Source of the DNA: Argentina anserina
Lineage: Eukaryota > Streptophyta > Magnoliopsida > Rosales > Rosaceae
Assembly: GCF_933775445.1 (NCBI RefSeq)
Contig: NC_065875.1
Span: 19,715,555-19,779,554, forward strand
Reading direction: 5' to 3'
Length of the DNA: 64,000 nt
Shown here: in pieces, positions 48,430-60,692 of the stretch
How the letters are laid out: every line of letters starts with the position of its first letter
Numbering within the stretch: the stretch's first letter is position 1
Program-made: the position numbers and the translations under genes
The notes under the pieces: generated by a model
Databases searched by the model: none
The model's input: only the letters and a program-made list of their open reading frames with translations
What the model was told of the DNA's origin: nothing

Positions 48430-49300
48430 TCTCTGTCCGGCGGCGTGCCCGGTCGCCATCGTTGGACAGGGCTTGTCGCCACCTTGTTGGTGTGTTAATG
48501 CAATCTCCCTGATGGAGTAAGGAGATTGTGGTGGTAAGTAGGAGGAGGATCGCGTTGGGAGTCGGATCTAGGTTGGTTTCTCGTAACGTTGGTCGGTAGG
48601 AGGTTGGTGCTCTGCGTTATTGGATGTGGCGGCTTCGGATCTGTGGCGGTAGGTCTGGCAGTGTCGGGGCTGAGTTGGGGTGCTTTGGATCGAATCAGTT
48701 TGATCCATGTTGGATTCTTCTTCATGGATATGGGCAGATCGATTCAAGATGCGTTGTTCTTCGTAGGTGCGGTGGTGACTGAGCTTCGATGAAGGAGTCG
48801 TTCCGGCAAGTTTGAACTGGCATCGGCGTGGGTGCTCCTCCGACAATGGATTTGATGGGGGTTGAACTGGTGACGGCACGTGAGACTTCTCTTTCCTGGA
48901 ATAAGGTTTGGGCTTGGACCTTATTTCTGGGCCTTGCTCTGGGGTTGTTATTTACTGTTGGTGAGACTAAGTGTCGTCGGATTAAGTTTTCGGTGACAAC
49001 ATAGTTGGAGAGCTGTTTTATTGGACATTAGGATATGTAACTACTGCTTCATTTTTATTCGAGTCTCATATCTATTGTTCTCTCCACTGTGTCACCACTG
49101 TTTCAAAGAAAATAGAGTCGTCATTTGTGTAGTACTCTTTACTACTTGATGTTTCGTTGGGTATTTATTTGTAGAGATTTCTGATATTATTTCAAATCTT
49201 TATAATGAGGGGTTGAAGCTTCACGTCCCCCCTGTATTCGACAGTTTTATTAATGAATGCTCGATGGTAGCTGCTCTAGCCCTCCATTAAAAAAAACAAC
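48430..49300 (+). mobile_element. LINE-like non-autonomous retroelement, plus strand
   Basis: A GC-rich head (GTCCGGCGGCGTGCCC at about 48436) leads to a T-rich 3' part ending ATTAATGAATGC, then GCTCTAGCCCTCC and an A run at 49289-49297. It pairs with the inverted copy at 49392-50345. ORFs in the head have no domain. Confidence 0.6.
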
Positions 49301-49391
49301 ACTTTTTGTTGTTAATATGAAAAATTGATCAAAACTATTAAATTTGTATTGTCAAATGATAAATTACACTAACAAAAACTTAAATTACAAC

Positions 49392-50345
49392 TTTTTTATG
49401 GGAGGGCTAGTGTGGCCACCCTCAAGCCTTCATTAATGAAACTGTCAATTACAAGGAGGGGGACGTGAAGCCTATACCCCTAATTACAAAGATTTGGCAT
49501 TATATCAAATATCCCTACAAACAAGAACTTAACAAAGCAGCAACTAGCAAAAAGTACTACTTCAATGACGACTCTATTTGTTTTGAAACAACGATGACAT
49601 AATGGAGATGAAAATAGATATGAGACCCTAACAACGATGAAGCAGCAATTACATATCCTAATATCTAATATAACAGCTCTCCAACTATGTTGCCACCGAC
49701 GCTCAATCCGACGACATTTAGTCTCATCCTACCACTAGGCGGCAATGACCATTTTTCTAAGCAAGGAACTCACCGCCTACCAGAGCAGACAAGACACAAA
49801 AGAGTGCACACACGGACACGAAACCCGACTCCCCTTACGAAACTAATGAAGGGAATTATTTGACGCAACAAACACACCAAAACTAAACAACATAAACAAA
49901 AAAACATAAAGAAATAAATGATTAGGGCAACCCTAGGAAAGGAAACACCACTACACGGTGGGCCCAGCCCAATTCCTGCGCGACCTTCACCTTCGACCCA
50001 ATATGCTCAACGCACCACCATTTGGATCCCACTGCCACCCTTGTTGCACCGCCGACTGAAACCTCCTACTTAGATCTAATCCACAGATGTTGCCAGATTA
50101 GATTAAAAAAAAACGGACAAAAAACCCAAAAAGCATATCGAATCTTCACAATCTCGATCAGACCCCTAAGTGCCACTGCCACCCACTCCAATCTCATTTT
50201 CCCCCGCTGCCCAAACTAACACCAAGATCTCTCAATTTGAAGACTAAGAAATCTGATCATTCATCAACCACAAGGGTCGACAAGGCTTGTCCAACGACGT
50301 CGAAAAAGGGCTCGCCGCCGGATATGGACAAAGAAACCTTTTTTT
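49392..50345 (-). mobile_element. LINE-like non-autonomous retroelement, minus strand
   Basis: Reads as the reverse complement of the preceding element: head near 50345 (TCCGGCGGCGAGCCC), tail at 49392 (GGCCACACTAGCCCTCCC then A run). Similarity is moderate. The two copies lie tail to tail about 90 bp apart and could form a large hairpin. Confidence 0.6.
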
Positions 50346-50419
50346 CTTCTCCTTTGCGTTCTCTCAGAAAAGTCAAAAACCAAATTCTAGTTGTATATTA
50401 AATTCTTTCAAAAACTAAC

Positions 50420-51086
50420 TAGAGCTGGGCATTTGGTTCTAAAATCCCGGTCTCATCCTTAATTTTGTAGGGACGAGGACGAGATTCATGTTTGAAAATG
50501 TACATCCTGTTTCGGTCCCGGTCCCATTTTGAAATAACGAGACAGAATTGGGATTAACTTAATAGGTCTCGTTCAATCCAGTCTCGTCCCATATTAATAT
50601 AAAACTAAACTAACTAGTATATATATATATAATGTGAATTTATCTCGACCATTAAATTGATTAAGAAATATTAGATTACAATAACTACAACACCCTAAGA
50701 GTTTATTTTACCCTAAAAAAAGAGAGTTTATTTTGCTTCTCTAAACATTAGGTAAACCATTGTTAATTAAAATATATAGTCTTTATTGATTATCTAGTAA
50801 TGGATTTAAGTAAGATATACATCTAAAGTTAATTAGCAAGTAGAATTGAATTGTTATAGTGTATGGTAATTGATTAATTCTTTATTTTCATTTTGAGATA
50901 ATTATTGCATTATTTTACATATATCATTTTAGGCCCGTTTGGGTCACGATCCCGAATGTGACACAGGTGTGGCGAGATCACTTTTAGAAACACCTAGTCC
51001 CGTCTCATCCCGTCCCTTATTTTAAATTACATAACGGGACCAGGATTCACCTAATCCCGGCCCGTCCCGGCCCATGCCCAGCCCTA
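50420..51086. mobile_element. hAT-type MITE, GGGACGGGAC-rich family, with exact 8-bp TSD
   Basis: Termini TAGAGCTGGGCAT and ATGCCCAGCCCTA (complement TAGGGCTGGGCAT). Exact 8-bp duplications AAACTAAC at 50412-50419 and 51087-51094. Subterminal CCCGTCCC/GGGACGAG repeats as in 32677-33217. 667 bp, non-coding. Confidence 0.92.
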
Positions 51087-51094
51087 AAACTAAC

Positions 51095-51835
51095 TATTGC
51101 AACTATGAGTGGAATCATAGCCGCTCTACTATTTTAGGTTTTCCAAAACCTAGTTCTATCTCTAGTTGTCTTGCCATCATGCCCTCTCTCCCTCTTCCAT
51201 CCATACACCTCATCAATGATATTTCAGAGGTCTCTTAGCGAAAATTACTATCCAATGGCTGAAGGTGCTTTGGTTGGCAGCTTATGGTTATCAACAATAC
51301 CATTTTTAACCGGATCCATTCTGAAATCTCGGTTTCATAAGGGTATCTCCAATGGTGGATGATGCAGAAGAGCGTCCTACAAGGGATGTTGTTGTTACGA
51401 GCCGATCTTGGATCTTGTTTCAGATTTAATTCAGTCTTCATGCTGCTCTTCCATGCCAGTCAACAATTGCCAAGTGCCGCAGTTGATGTCAAAGAGAAGC
51501 CACTAGATGGTGGTTCGCTATGGTGGTCAAGGAACAATTCTGACCTAGGGTTTGTCAAGGTTGGTTTTTGGCATGAGCTTTTGGGCCGAGGTCAAAAACC
51601 CAATTTAATGTAGTCTTCATGTTGCCTATACCTATGCTCGTTTAAGTCGTGGAATAGGCAAATTGAGCATCCCATAGTACTAAAGAATAGTTTTCTACTG
51701 CATGCTAGTTTTGAGTTTTACTCATGACTTCTTGTCTTGTGCGTAGTCATAGCGAAGGAGTATGTAATAGTTATTCAAACCACAAAGAAATTTTATAAAA
51801 CATAAGTATGTTTATCATCAAAAAAAAAGTCTAGC
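51095..51835 (+). mobile_element. possible LINE-like 3' fragment
   Basis: Mixed GC sequence ends in an A run (about 51821-51829) after a T-rich part with AAGGAGTATGTAATAGTT, similar in style to the end of 33831-34627. ORFs at 51171 and 51359 have no domain. Weak call. Confidence 0.35.
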
Positions 51836-52024
51836 TGTATATTTACCCAAATCTTGAAGATATATCACTGATTGAAAGCATATTTTTTCCAAATGAAACA
51901 ACCCATCAAATCGATCACCATGACATATAATACAACCCTAAGAGTTTGAGTGTTCAACCCACTCAGCTAGCTAGTGATCATTTGAAATAGTGAATATCCC
52001 CAAGTGATGGAGGTTGCTTCTAGC

Positions 52025-53297
52025 TAGAGGTAGCAAGTTGGCCGAAAAGACCGAGTTCAACATGGGCTCGACCTATTAAAAATCGGCCCGAGCCCTTTAT
52101 TTTTATGGGCCTAGTTGGGTCTAGATATTTTGCCACATGGGCCCACTACTAGAATTAAGAACTTAGACGACAACGACATTTCGTCACCTAATATCCTATT
52201 TTTGACGTCTTAAGTCATTAGGCGATGAAATTTTCATCATCTAAAATTCGTGAACTAAGTGTTGTTACCCAATTACTTAGATGACGAAATTTAGTATAGT
52301 TAAACGACGAAAGATATTCATCACATATCCTATTAATATATTTTTCTTTTTTTACCAGCTAATAATATTTTTTCTGAAATAAATTAATGAAAGATTTTTA
52401 TTTTGTATTAATATCTATCAAATTTTAATATGATAGGTCATCAAAATATTTAATACATTAATTAAGGATTATTAGTCTTAATTGTCCTTAATTAATTGTC
52501 CTTCTCACCACATCAACCTCCACACCACTGAAACCACCACCGCCTCCGCTGCCACAATCAATTACAACAACCTAATGACCTATTACCTCTGCCCCCCTCC
52601 ATCCTCGGCAATAACCCAAATCTCAAATCGAGTAACACCTTTGATCTAAAATAAGACCAGACCCCAATCAAATTTCAAGCCACCAACAGCTTACCCAAAA
52701 TACCACCGCCCCTTTACAACCCAAATCTAGCGAAATCTCCAATATGAAGATAGATGAATCGAATCAAATCAAATCGGAAGCCTCGAAATCGGAAGCTCAA
52801 AGATTTCAGATCTTGAACTTATTCACAATTATAATAATGAGAATTGAATATTAAACCTCTTTATTGTTTCATTATTTTTAACTACATTATTTTATAAATA
52901 TCATCAAAGAAGTCATAAAAACGTCATCGTTTTGACATATGTAACGTTTTACAAATAAGATTATCAAATATGTTGTAGTATTTTATTTAGTTTACTATTC
53001 TAAATAGTTATATAAAACAATTATTCTAATTACATGATTTTTATGTTAATTGTGACTTATAATACTAATAGGCTGGGCCGGTCCGCTTTTTGGCTCGGCA
53101 TGGGCCCAAACCCGGCCCAACATAGGCTTGGGTTGTGGGTCATGCCGGGCTTAATATTTAAACAAATGGGTCAACCCAAATCCAAGCCCGACACGGAAAA
53201 TAAATGGGTCAACCCAAGCACGGCACGAGCACGAACACGGTTTTAGCTCACTTAAAATGGGCCGGGCCGGGCTGGCTCGGCTCATTTGCCACCTTTA
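52025..53297. mobile_element. hAT-type MITE with exact 8-bp TSD and an inner insertion
   Basis: Termini TAGAGGTAGCAAGTTGGCC and, complemented from the right, TAAAGGTGGCAAATGAGCC. Exact duplications CTTCTAGC at 52017-52024 and 53298-53305. Subterminal GGCCCGAGCC/GGGCCGGGC-rich sequence lies at both ends. The AT-rich middle is a separate insertion. Confidence 0.92.
52144..53068. mobile_element. probable CACTA-type MITE nested in the hAT MITE
   Basis: It starts CACTACTAGAATT, a CACTA-like terminus, followed by subterminal repeats of GACGACAACGACATTTCGTC-type words and CATCATCTAAAATTCG. The far end is uncertain (GTTGTAGTA at about 52972-52980 or the edge of the hAT arm near 53068). No TSD confirmed. 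Confidence 0.45.
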
Positions 53298-53361
53298 CTT
53301 CTAGCTAAATTTCAATACATGCATATATACATTACATATATTAACTAACAAGTTGTTTCAA

Positions 53362-53662
53362 GTGCAGACGTCCACACTGTACGGATTTAGCGATTCTGAC
53401 GACCGTTAGAGTGCAATGACGGCGCGGAATGTGTCGTCCGTACTCCCCCTCTCCCGGTGTGTCTGTATGTGTTGACCGGAGCTGCAATACCTGCTGGAAT
53501 CTCGAAATTTCAAGTTTTGAGATTCCAGCCGCCATGGGCCGGTGTTGCAGCTCTGACCAACACAGACATGAGTGTCAGGAGGGAAAAGCACGGCCGGCAC
53601 CATCCGCAGTGTTGTTGCGCGTTGTCAGAATCGCTTAATCTGCAAAGTGCGGACTTCCGCAC
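53362..53662. mobile_element. GC-rich hairpin MITE
   Basis: A 301-bp inverted repeat: left GTGCAGACGTCCACACTG, right complement GTGCGGAAGTCCGCACTT, with TTAGCGATTCTGACRAC and GGAATCTCAAAACTTGAAA-type pairing up to a tiny loop near 53517. All overlapping ORFs on both strands are products of the palindrome. Confidence 0.85.
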
Positions 53663-54757
53663 CTAAAGCTTTTCTATTAACTAAAAGTCTAAAACAATAA
53701 AACGCAGCTTTCTGCATTATCACCCTCTGTGCAAACTAATGCTCTTGCGAGAGCCCTATTGTACGTTGTGCTTAGGATCGATCACTTCGCTTTAACGGGA
53801 CGACAACCAAATCCAAAGTATAAATCATGTTGACTCCATCACTAAGCATCTAAGATTTTCCCCAAATTAAATTAAACCCTAAAATCTGCCCCCAACTTGA
53901 ATTGATATTGAACAAAATTTCAAAATCCATACTTACATTAAATTGATTGACTAAAGGATGAATGAATTTGTTGCCGCAAGTTACGCTTGGACTCAATCGC
54001 GCCAGCGAGATCTAGATGAACATGTTCGAATGGGAAGTGAAGAGAAGAGACATGCGGCCAACTTTTTCCCAAGCAGGTTCTAGGGTTTCAAGTTCTTTAA
54101 ACAATTTTTTATTTAAAGATGTTCATATATATTCTTTCAGAGAATGTTATTATTAGAAAAGAAAAATTATTGTTAGAATATGCTTTACCTATATTTGAAT
54201 ATTTATAGTCATTAGATATATTGCTGATCCGACGGTTCTAAATATTTCAAAATTCCACAGTATAGGAAGATGTCCAGTACCGTAGAAAGCTCCGTTAAAA
54301 TATTCTAAGGGGTAAACATGTTACCTATATTTGAATATTTATAGTCATTAGATATATTGCCGATCTGACGGTTCTAAATATTCCAAAATTCCACAGTATA
54401 GGAAACCGCCCGGTACCGTAGAAAATTCTAGCCCAGTCATACTTTGATCCAAATTTCTCTGATAATGTAATATCATAATCTTGTTCTAGATTACAGCACA
54501 GACGACTGAAATAAGTCACATACATTCATATAGTTTATTTTGTAGTCCTTAACTCACCTGTTTTCATTAGACTAGTCTTGAGTTAATTGTGGACCTTTCA
54601 TCACATAGAACCTTCACTAGAACATTTTATTTGACCATATAGACAATTTGACCTTGTCTGCCTTTCTACTATCATATTGTAATGCTAGTTCATCCACTAT
54701 AAATAGTACACCCTCTGTTTATCTTCTGTAAATAGATCGATCTTTCAGTTTTGCAAG
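53663..54757 (+). promoter_or_regulatory. upstream region of LRR copy C, with a direct repeat and TATA box
   Basis: A direct repeat of about 105 bp occurs at 54187-54295 and 54322-54425 (both start CCTATATTTGAATATTTATA), ending 330 bp before the ATG. A TATA box CTATAAATAG lies at 54697-54706, which would place transcription start near 54730. Confidence 0.6.
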
Positions 54758-56157
54758 ATGATTTCTCGAGTTTTGCTTTGTTTTCTGTTTGCAGTTGCCA
54801 TTGCATCTGTGGACTGTAACTTGGAAGGTAAGTATATATATTTTCCAACTTGAGCATCAGTACTGATTAGACTCGCTAGTTAGAATGCGGTATTCCATTG
54901 GCTTGATGGTGTTTTGATTGCTTAATATGAGCAGGAGATATGCTGTATTCCTGGAAAACCATATTGGTTGACTCTCATAATGTCCTTGCTAGCTGGAACC
55001 AGACATCCCCCACTCCATGCCTCTGGTTTCATGTTACCTGCAATGCTGAAAGCATGGTTACCAGGGTGTAAGTGGTTTTAGCAACATTTTTGTCTGAGCT
55101 CATAAGATTAGTTTCACTGACTAGCCTAAATAAGAAGTGTTTGTACTTGATAGTGGAAATGTCTGTTGGTATGTGTATAATGTGAAGGGACCTTGGCAAT
55201 GCTGGATTATCAGGACCTCTTATCCCTGCGCTTGCAAACTTGACTAACCTCCAATACTTGTAAGATCATCTTCATTTTTTGCTCATCCTCTGAAACTCAA
55301 AAGACGTCAGTTAAAACATGCATGTTAGTTAATCATTGGCACTGCACTGACTGCAGGGAGTTATACCAGAACAAATTTTATGGATCTATTCCATTGGAAC
55401 TCGGTCACTTGAAAAAACTAATCAGTATGGACTTGTACCGGAACCAGCTCTCGGGACCAATTCCAGAGACCTTAGGTCACTTAAATTCATTGAAATTTTT
55501 GTAAGTACATATATGCCTCTCATCATCTCATGTACGGCTTTTGCTATGTAAATTATGTGTTTCTGAATAGTTATGAGCTGTGATTCTTCTAATGGCAGGA
55601 GGGTCTCTCACAATAATCTAACTGGAGCTATTCCTTCATCTCTTGGCAATTTGACAAGTTTACAGATCCTGTAAGTTACCATATCAATACCGTTTGAAAT
55701 AGTTTTATTAGTTAATCTGTCTTCTTAACCGTCTACAATGCTTAACATCTGTAGGACATTAAACAAGAACAGTATAACTGGTGCTTTACCTCTAGAGGTC
55801 ATTGAACTAGTTCGTTTTGGCAACTTGAGCGTCTTGTGAGTACACTCAACTTGAGCTCATCTTACCTCCTCGATTTTTTTCCTCAGATGCTTGCATTCTT
55901 TCAATCTCTGATATAGAGTTATGTGCAAATTGCAATGCAGGGATGTCTCAAACAATCTGTTGGCAGGGACAGTTCATAGCACTAATTCATCAGGTACTCA
56001 TCCTAAATTAGTACTCGAAACATACCGCTCCAGTGCATCGATTTATAAGCTATATTTGAAAGCTAATTCTGTTATGAGCCACTTACTAGCCAATTTTCCC
56101 TTCTTTGAAGGTTTTGCAGTTACAAAAATCATACAAGATCCAAAAGCTCAGAACTAA
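54758..56157 (+). CDS. short secreted leucine-rich-repeat protein, copy C (intact)
   Basis: Eight exons: 54758-54827, 54935-55067, 55188-55259, 55357-55500, 55599-55670, 55755-55835, 55941-55993 and 56111-56157. All have GT-AG borders and sum to 672 nt, 223 residues plus stop. The signal peptide [18 protein letters not shown] is followed by the LRR N-cap ([18 protein letters not shown]) and about five 24-residue LRRs on 72- or 144-nt exons ([66 protein letters not shown]). No transmembrane segment or kinase is present. The C-terminus [14 protein letters not shown] differs from well-known relatives. Related plant LRR proteins resemble SERK ectodomains and act in defence or signalling (family knowledge); the role here is not known. 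It is the only intact member of the tandem family. Confidence 0.87.
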
Positions 56158-56905
56158 GCCAGAAGCCCAAAAGTATTAAAGAATTGAAGAAGATATTGTA
56201 TGTTAGTTCTATGACTTATATCAAATAAAAGTTGGGACTCTTTTATTTTTTGAAGGTAAAATTTAGTGCATCAGATAATTGCCAAAAAGGCAAGAACTAA
56301 CTACATAATAAGACAAAGTCTCACATCCAATTAAGCTTCCATGAAGAAATACGTCTCATAGGACTAAATACAACGTTTATAAACACGCAATTATGACACA
56401 ACTAACACATAAACTATTCTAGGAAATTAACTAAGCTACCTAGTAGAAATACTAAACTTTGTAAAGAAAAAACAATAAAAAAATAAACTCAAATTTGGGC
56501 CAAGTCCAAATAGAGTCAAATGTGTGGCCCTAATTCTTTGCAATCTTCCTGCCACCGCCTCCGCCCGGGTCTCAGGCGATCGGTGTGTCTAAAGCCAAAT
56601 CCTCTTCATATCGAAATCCCCCAAAAAATCCAAGCTCTAAATTGATATTGTTGCAGTCCTCTGCTAAAGAACACACTAGAGAAGTCGTGGGACCGCTTTG
56701 AAAACTCAGCAACAAGAACATCGTCACTGGCACCCCGAGATTTGATCTTCAGAACCTGATCTCCTTCGCCAAATACCCTTTGCCTTGACCAAAGAACTTA
56801 CCTCAAAGTGGATGGTTTGGTTGAGTATGGTTGTAAACTTGATGGTTTGGTTGGTTTGCTACCAATATATGAAATGGAATACTTATTCAAATATATATAT
56901 GTATA
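56158..56905. other. intergenic; possible minus-strand retroelement remnant at 56250-56870
   Basis: GC-rich block (about 56540-56780) after AT-rich sequence resembles the head of the LINE-like elements on the minus strand. No domain seen. Confidence 0.35.
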
Positions 56906-57300
56906 TAGTCCATATCCAGAGTGAAGCTTCACTCTGAAATTTCAGAGTGAAATTCCAATTTTGACACACTTTTCGGTCAAATTTTTTCACCATAAGCGAT
57001 TCAATATTTAGATATGCTATTCAAGATCATCTATAGAAAGTTTCATCCAATTTGACAATGATTTGAGCTTTCAAAATTGAGATTTACACGAACGGTTCAC
57101 GTTTAACAGTTTTAATTCATTCATTGATTTAATCTAATTTCAATACCTTAACGATGTCTGAATTATATGAAATTTTGTAAAGATGATCTTAAATAGCATG
57201 TCTAAATATTGAATCACTTATGGTGAAAAAATTTGACCGAAATGTGCCAAAATTGGAACTTCACTTTGTAATTTCAGAATGAAGGTTCACTCTGAATAGG

Positions 57301-57305
<5 letters not shown>
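56906..57305. mobile_element. long-TIR MITE, copy 2
   Basis: Same family as 29297-29697: left TAGTCCATATCCAGAGTGAA, right complement TAGTCCCTATTCAGAGTGAA, with the shared core GATTTACACGAACGGT. Followed by an AT run (57305-57340), as copy 1 is. Confidence 0.82.
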
Positions 57306-57342
<37 letters not shown>

Positions 57343-57353
57343 CATACACTAAT

Positions 57354-58008
57354 TAGGTGATTCTAGTTGCACCTCTTTTTATTTTCTATATATACTTCCA
57401 TGTTATTTTAAACATTTATTTCCCTTTATATCCTTTAACATAATAATATCAAAGAAGAATTAAATCATTGATTAGTTCTAATGAAACAGAAAAAACATCT
57501 TCTCCCTTCATTATCTCGTTGCAACCAAGACCTACCAAGGGATGAATCTGTTGAAACCGGAAAAAAAAATTTACATATTTGCTCTATAGATTCTATCCTC
57601 ATAATTTATATATAGGAACATTTTAATCTCAAGCATGTTTCCACCTTTTTATTTTATGAGAACTGAGCTTTCGACCCACATCAATTTTAAAATCAAGGCA
57701 ATACAGTTTTAGTTTGTAAAACTCATTGGTATATATATAAAATTGGGGTTTAACAATAAATCAATAAGATCAAAACATGTTATTCTTTTAGCTTGTATAT
57801 TAAGTGGAAAGAAATTGATTTGATACAAAAATTAGGTATATGAAGAATTGAAATCATGAAGAGAAGGGAGAGACGGTTTGAGGATGAATTTTAAGTTCAA
57901 CGGTGTAATTGGACTTAAAATTAGAATAGAGTAAAATAGGAAGTGAGTTAGTAAAAAACATGATAGGAGGTACACATAGCAAATTAGGAGGTGCAACTAA
58001 AATTCCTA
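57354..58008. mobile_element. inverted-repeat MITE
   Basis: Ends TAGGTGATTCTAGTTGCACC and complement TAGGAATTTTAGTTGCACC, with further pairing of ACTTCCATGTT and ACCTCCTATCATGTT. The interior is AT-rich and non-coding. TSD unclear. Confidence 0.6.
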
Positions 58009-59466
58009 TATGAAATGAGATAGTGAGAGTAGGGAAATTACCATCAATATCACATCATTTGTCTCAAATGCATAAATGCTCCATACAAGTGCATTAAGAG
58101 CAAAAAAGAAGGCATGCATTGTAGAAAGATGCACATTACTTTTTTTTTGTTCCAAATTTCACGCTACAAAACTAACATAAATAATCATTAGAAATTGATC
58201 AGAAAATAGAAACAATCAGTCCTAGATAAGGTAGAGAAGGAAGATTCTACCATGTTAATCAATTTCCAAATGATGAGAGATCCATGCATGATACTTCCAA
58301 TAACTCCAACTCCTTGTACTCCATATAATATAAACCCCATTAGCAAGGCAAAAGAAGACCAGTCATAAAATAGAATAATAAATTGTACAAATCACCCTAA
58401 CAAAGAAAATGCATTAGCACACTATATAAGAATGATCATCATTAGTTCATTACACATTATATAAGCACTTTATCTTCTTAGAATTTTGCATACCACAGTT
58501 GTAAAACAACACCCCTCCATAATGAGTGCCACATGCTTGAGTATAAGTAGTGTGACCTCATGGAGATTGACATTGCTATATAAAACCCAAACTGTGGCAG
58601 TCATGTATATAGACTGTGTCTCCATCCATTCAGCACAGTTTCCTGGTTGTGGATTCTATCAAATAAAAAAAATTAAACAATCAACACAAAACAATCATGA
58701 ATGGTAGATCGGTCTAGACTAAATGTTCAATAGAATTCAAAGCAATCAATTGTCTACTTAGTGATGGCTGTTGAATATTATTCAATCATACAATTAAAGT
58801 AATCAAAATCAGTTTTTTTCGGAAGTATTGGCCTAGTCCCCTTCCTTATGTTCTTTTTTCTCTTTATCAATAAATTTTCAACTAAGGGCGCTGATTAGCC
58901 CATGAATAGTTGAATTTTCTTGACCAATAAGTCGGTCTAGACAAAAAGTTCAATATAATTGAAAGCAATCAATTGTCTACTTGGTGAAGTGAACTTTAGT
59001 ATTTAAAGAACAAGAAAAATCACAAAGTACTTGTACATGGCTTCAGAGACTAAGGAAAAGGCTTACACATAGCGCAAAATTGAGAAGAACATCCATTGTG
59101 CCTCATGAAATCAAAAACATAAGTGCATCAAAACAATTAAAATGAAATTGAAGGATGATTTTGGAATGATTTGAAAGAAATTAAGATGTATTGTGTTGTA
59201 CATCACCCACAACGCAACAGTACAAACTTACCGTGAAATCTGAAAGGGGATTGGACTTCCATCATATCCAATATGAACCTTTTCATAGGTTTCCTTTCTA
59301 CATCAAAACATAGAAAACATGAACACAAACAAACTCAGTAGAGAAGCAACATACTCAATTCATAGATGATTTAATAATTTAATTACACCGGAATACTTAG
59401 AGAAAGCGCAATACTCCCACGTACAACAATAGTGAGGAGAACCATCTTTGGATTGTTTAGGAATGG

Positions 59467-59525
<59 letters not shown>

Positions 59526-59774
59526 GGCTTCGTCAGAAGTTTCATTTTGACTTCATTTATGGCTTCTCATAGTTCAAGTCCTTTTTTTTGTAAGTGAAAA
59601 GAGAATAACACCATAGAATAATCTCTAACCTACAAAGTGATCAACTTAACCAAAGTACTCACAATGTTCTTGAAATTCCATAAAACCAGCCCAACATTCA
59701 TTCAAAACGTAGAAATCAACAATCAAGCAACCATGAATGGAGCAGTACGTAGAGTTTTCTTGATAAAAAAAAAA
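58009..59774. other. intergenic with a short direct repeat and a CT microsatellite
   Basis: A 60-70 bp direct repeat (GGTCTAGACWAAAWGTTCAAT and on, through CAATCAATTGTCTACTT) lies at about 58710-58775 and 58934-58995. A CT run is at 59468-59523. The ORF at 58486-58707 has no domain. No gene supported. Confidence 0.55.
59468..59523. repeat. (CT)n microsatellite
   Basis: A pure CT run of about 55 bp. Confidence 0.95.
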
Positions 59775-60095
59775 AATACTGGTCACTCCTCTAATTTTTA
59801 GTAACTCGACAACTTAGTCATTCATGTTTTAATTTTAACTGATTACTCCTTATACTTTCAAAATTTAAACAATTTGGTCATTCCGTTAAGTCTTCGTCCA
59901 ATTGCACCATTAAGTTGCTGACTTGGCAAACATCACATAAAAGGGAAAAAAACCACTTAACGGTGTAATTGGACGGAGACTTAACGAAATGACCAAATTG
60001 TTTAAAATTTTAAAGTATAAGAAGTGATCAATTGAAATTAAAACATGAAAAACTAAATTGTCGAGTTATTAAAAATTAGAGGAGTGACAAGTATT
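59775..60095. mobile_element. foldback MITE
   Basis: The left begins AATACTGGTCACTCC and the right ends GGAGTGACAAGTATT. Pairing continues inward (CTCTAATTTTTAGTAACTCG; TTTGGTCATTCCGTTAAG) over about 150 bp per arm. Confidence 0.82.
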
Positions 60096-60687
60096 TTGTA
60101 TATAGTATAAAAATAATGCAAGCAATAGCAGTTTGCATTGTTGATGTTAATCGAGCACGGTAGCATTCAAACAAGTAGACAAGGGAAGAAAGTTCTCAAC
60201 ATAGAAGCAAGAGTGAGAAGAGCATAGTTCATCATCCTGAAATCATAAAGCGAATGCATAAATTTGGGGATACATAAGTAAACAAATTCACCGCAACATA
60301 TCAACAAATCCTTATAGATACCTTATTTGCATAGCAGCATAGGCAAACTATCTAATGATGAACTATAAAACAACATCTCTTCACTAACAATGTTACTAGA
60401 TTCAATACTAACAATGCAACCTCATAGAGTTCCACGGTAAAATAACCAATTTATACAAGGGCTATCATCTTTGATCAATAGATTTCAAAAGAACGTAGAG
60501 TTTCATTCCATCGTTGATGATTATTTTACAATATACTTATGTTAGTTAAAAAAAATCTTATATTACATGGTTAGTTAAGTTCCAAATGTTTTTTCTGCAG
60601 AACAAGTATAAGTAGCTATTATAGAGACCCATTGATAGAAATATAATCATTTAATTTTTTTGGCAGCACTCTTGTAATGACAAAACT
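60096..60687. other. intergenic, no gene seen
   Basis: AT-rich; nothing recognised. Confidence 0.5.
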
Positions 60688-60692
60688 ATTAT

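Noticed and set aside
53341..53666. Four overlapping ORFs on both strands
   Set aside because: Mirror products of the hairpin element; no independent coding evidence.
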